Source: JBBQIY01 sp964618405 | GTDB lineage: Bacteria > Verrucomicrobiota > Kiritimatiellia > RFP12 > UBA3636 | Assembly: GCA_964618405.1 (NCBI GenBank) | Contig: CAZUAY010000115.1 | Span: 1 to 12,033 of the forward strand | Direction: 5' to 3' | Length of the DNA: 12,033 bases | Part shown: in pieces, positions 11,979 through 12,033 of the stretch | Numbering within the stretch: position 1 is the stretch's first letter | Layout of the letters: every line of letters starts with the position of its first letter | The notes under the pieces: model-generated | Databases searched by the model: none | Told to the model about the DNA's origin: nothing | Seen by the model: the letters and a program-made list of their open reading frames with translations, nothing else | Made by a program: the position numbers and the translations under genes

Positions 11979-12033
11979 ATGCAGGGTCGGGAGTTGAGAG
12001 GCGAGGACATCGCTTTGATCCGCACATTGCTGG
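11979..12033 (+). CDS. Start of a DUF4338 (DruA-like) protein, cut by the window edge
   Basis: From the ATG at 11979 the frame reads MQGRELRGEDIALIRTLL and then leaves the window. The pattern GRELxxEDIxLIRxLL is what I recognise as the opening of DUF4338 proteins, a family that includes DruA of Druantia anti-phage systems and many proteins linked to transposable elements. Upstream, the same frame is open to 11919 but without another ATG, and TTGTAC (11944-11949) with TATTTT (11969-11974) is a possible promoter. Only 18 codons are visible, so the family call is tentative; the rest of the gene would decide between a mobile-element protein and a defence gene. It is transcribed divergently from the URO-D-family gene across a 162-bp gap with an 11-base A run (11906-11916). 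Confidence 0.5.
   Translation, partial: MQGRELRGEDIALIRTLL

Overview
The window reads as a chromosomal segment from an anaerobic or facultative bacterium. The gene content and intergenic style (FHA and PEGA-repeat envelope proteins, a UroD-like methyltransferase-family protein, a DUF4338-type protein start, palindrome-rich intergenic DNA) recall the Planctomycetes-Verrucomicrobia-Lentisphaerae-Kiritimatiellae group. This placement is inference from gene families, not from a phylogenetic marker. The two main gene blocks converge at about 5.54-5.69 kb.

Block 1 (+ strand, 148-5537) holds five genes with short gaps: a DnaQ-like 3'-5' exonuclease with an ExoX-like C-terminal domain, an FHA-domain protein with one membrane anchor, an exported protein with five PEGA repeats, an L-ribulose-5-phosphate 4-epimerase (AraD) with all its metal ligands, and a secreted protein of unknown function with weak similarity to alpha-toroid (prenyltransferase/squalene-oxidase-type) repeats. 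The FHA and PEGA genes are 5 bp apart and are probably translationally coupled.

Block 2 (- strand, read from 10062 down to 5686) holds eight genes and is the most interesting part. In transcription order they are: a NifX-like protein with a Cys/Arg-rich tail, a Gly/Arg-rich DUF5320-like protein, a second NifX-like protein, two different MinD-superfamily ATPases each carrying an inserted 2x[4Fe-4S] ferredoxin domain, a third NifX-like protein, an IscU/NifU-type scaffold with complete ligand residues, and a small predicted helix-turn-helix protein. No nitrogenase, NifB or radical-SAM gene is present. The set resembles the anaerobe-specific Orange Protein (ORP) clusters known from Desulfovibrio, which pair NifX-family proteins with ferredoxin-containing MinD-like ATPases. 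It probably builds, carries or inserts a metal-sulfur cluster. A good match to the sigma-54 -24/-12 consensus lies directly before the first gene, which is notable because the Desulfovibrio ORP operons are sigma-54 dependent.

The intergenic DNA is unusually structured. A 53-bp sequence lies at positions 1-53 and again in inverted orientation at 10486-10538 (2 mismatches), bracketing both blocks, with a G-rich possible-quadruplex outer end. The 590-bp gap 10063-10652 also holds a putative operator palindrome, a helically phased TTGC repeat array, a nested palindromic element and a decayed coding fragment. Smaller repeats lie at 5545-5665, 6437-6467 and 9097-9191.

Right of the bracketed segment are a UroD-family gene (- strand) and, running off the window edge, the first 18 codons of a DUF4338 (DruA-like/transposon-associated) protein on the + strand.
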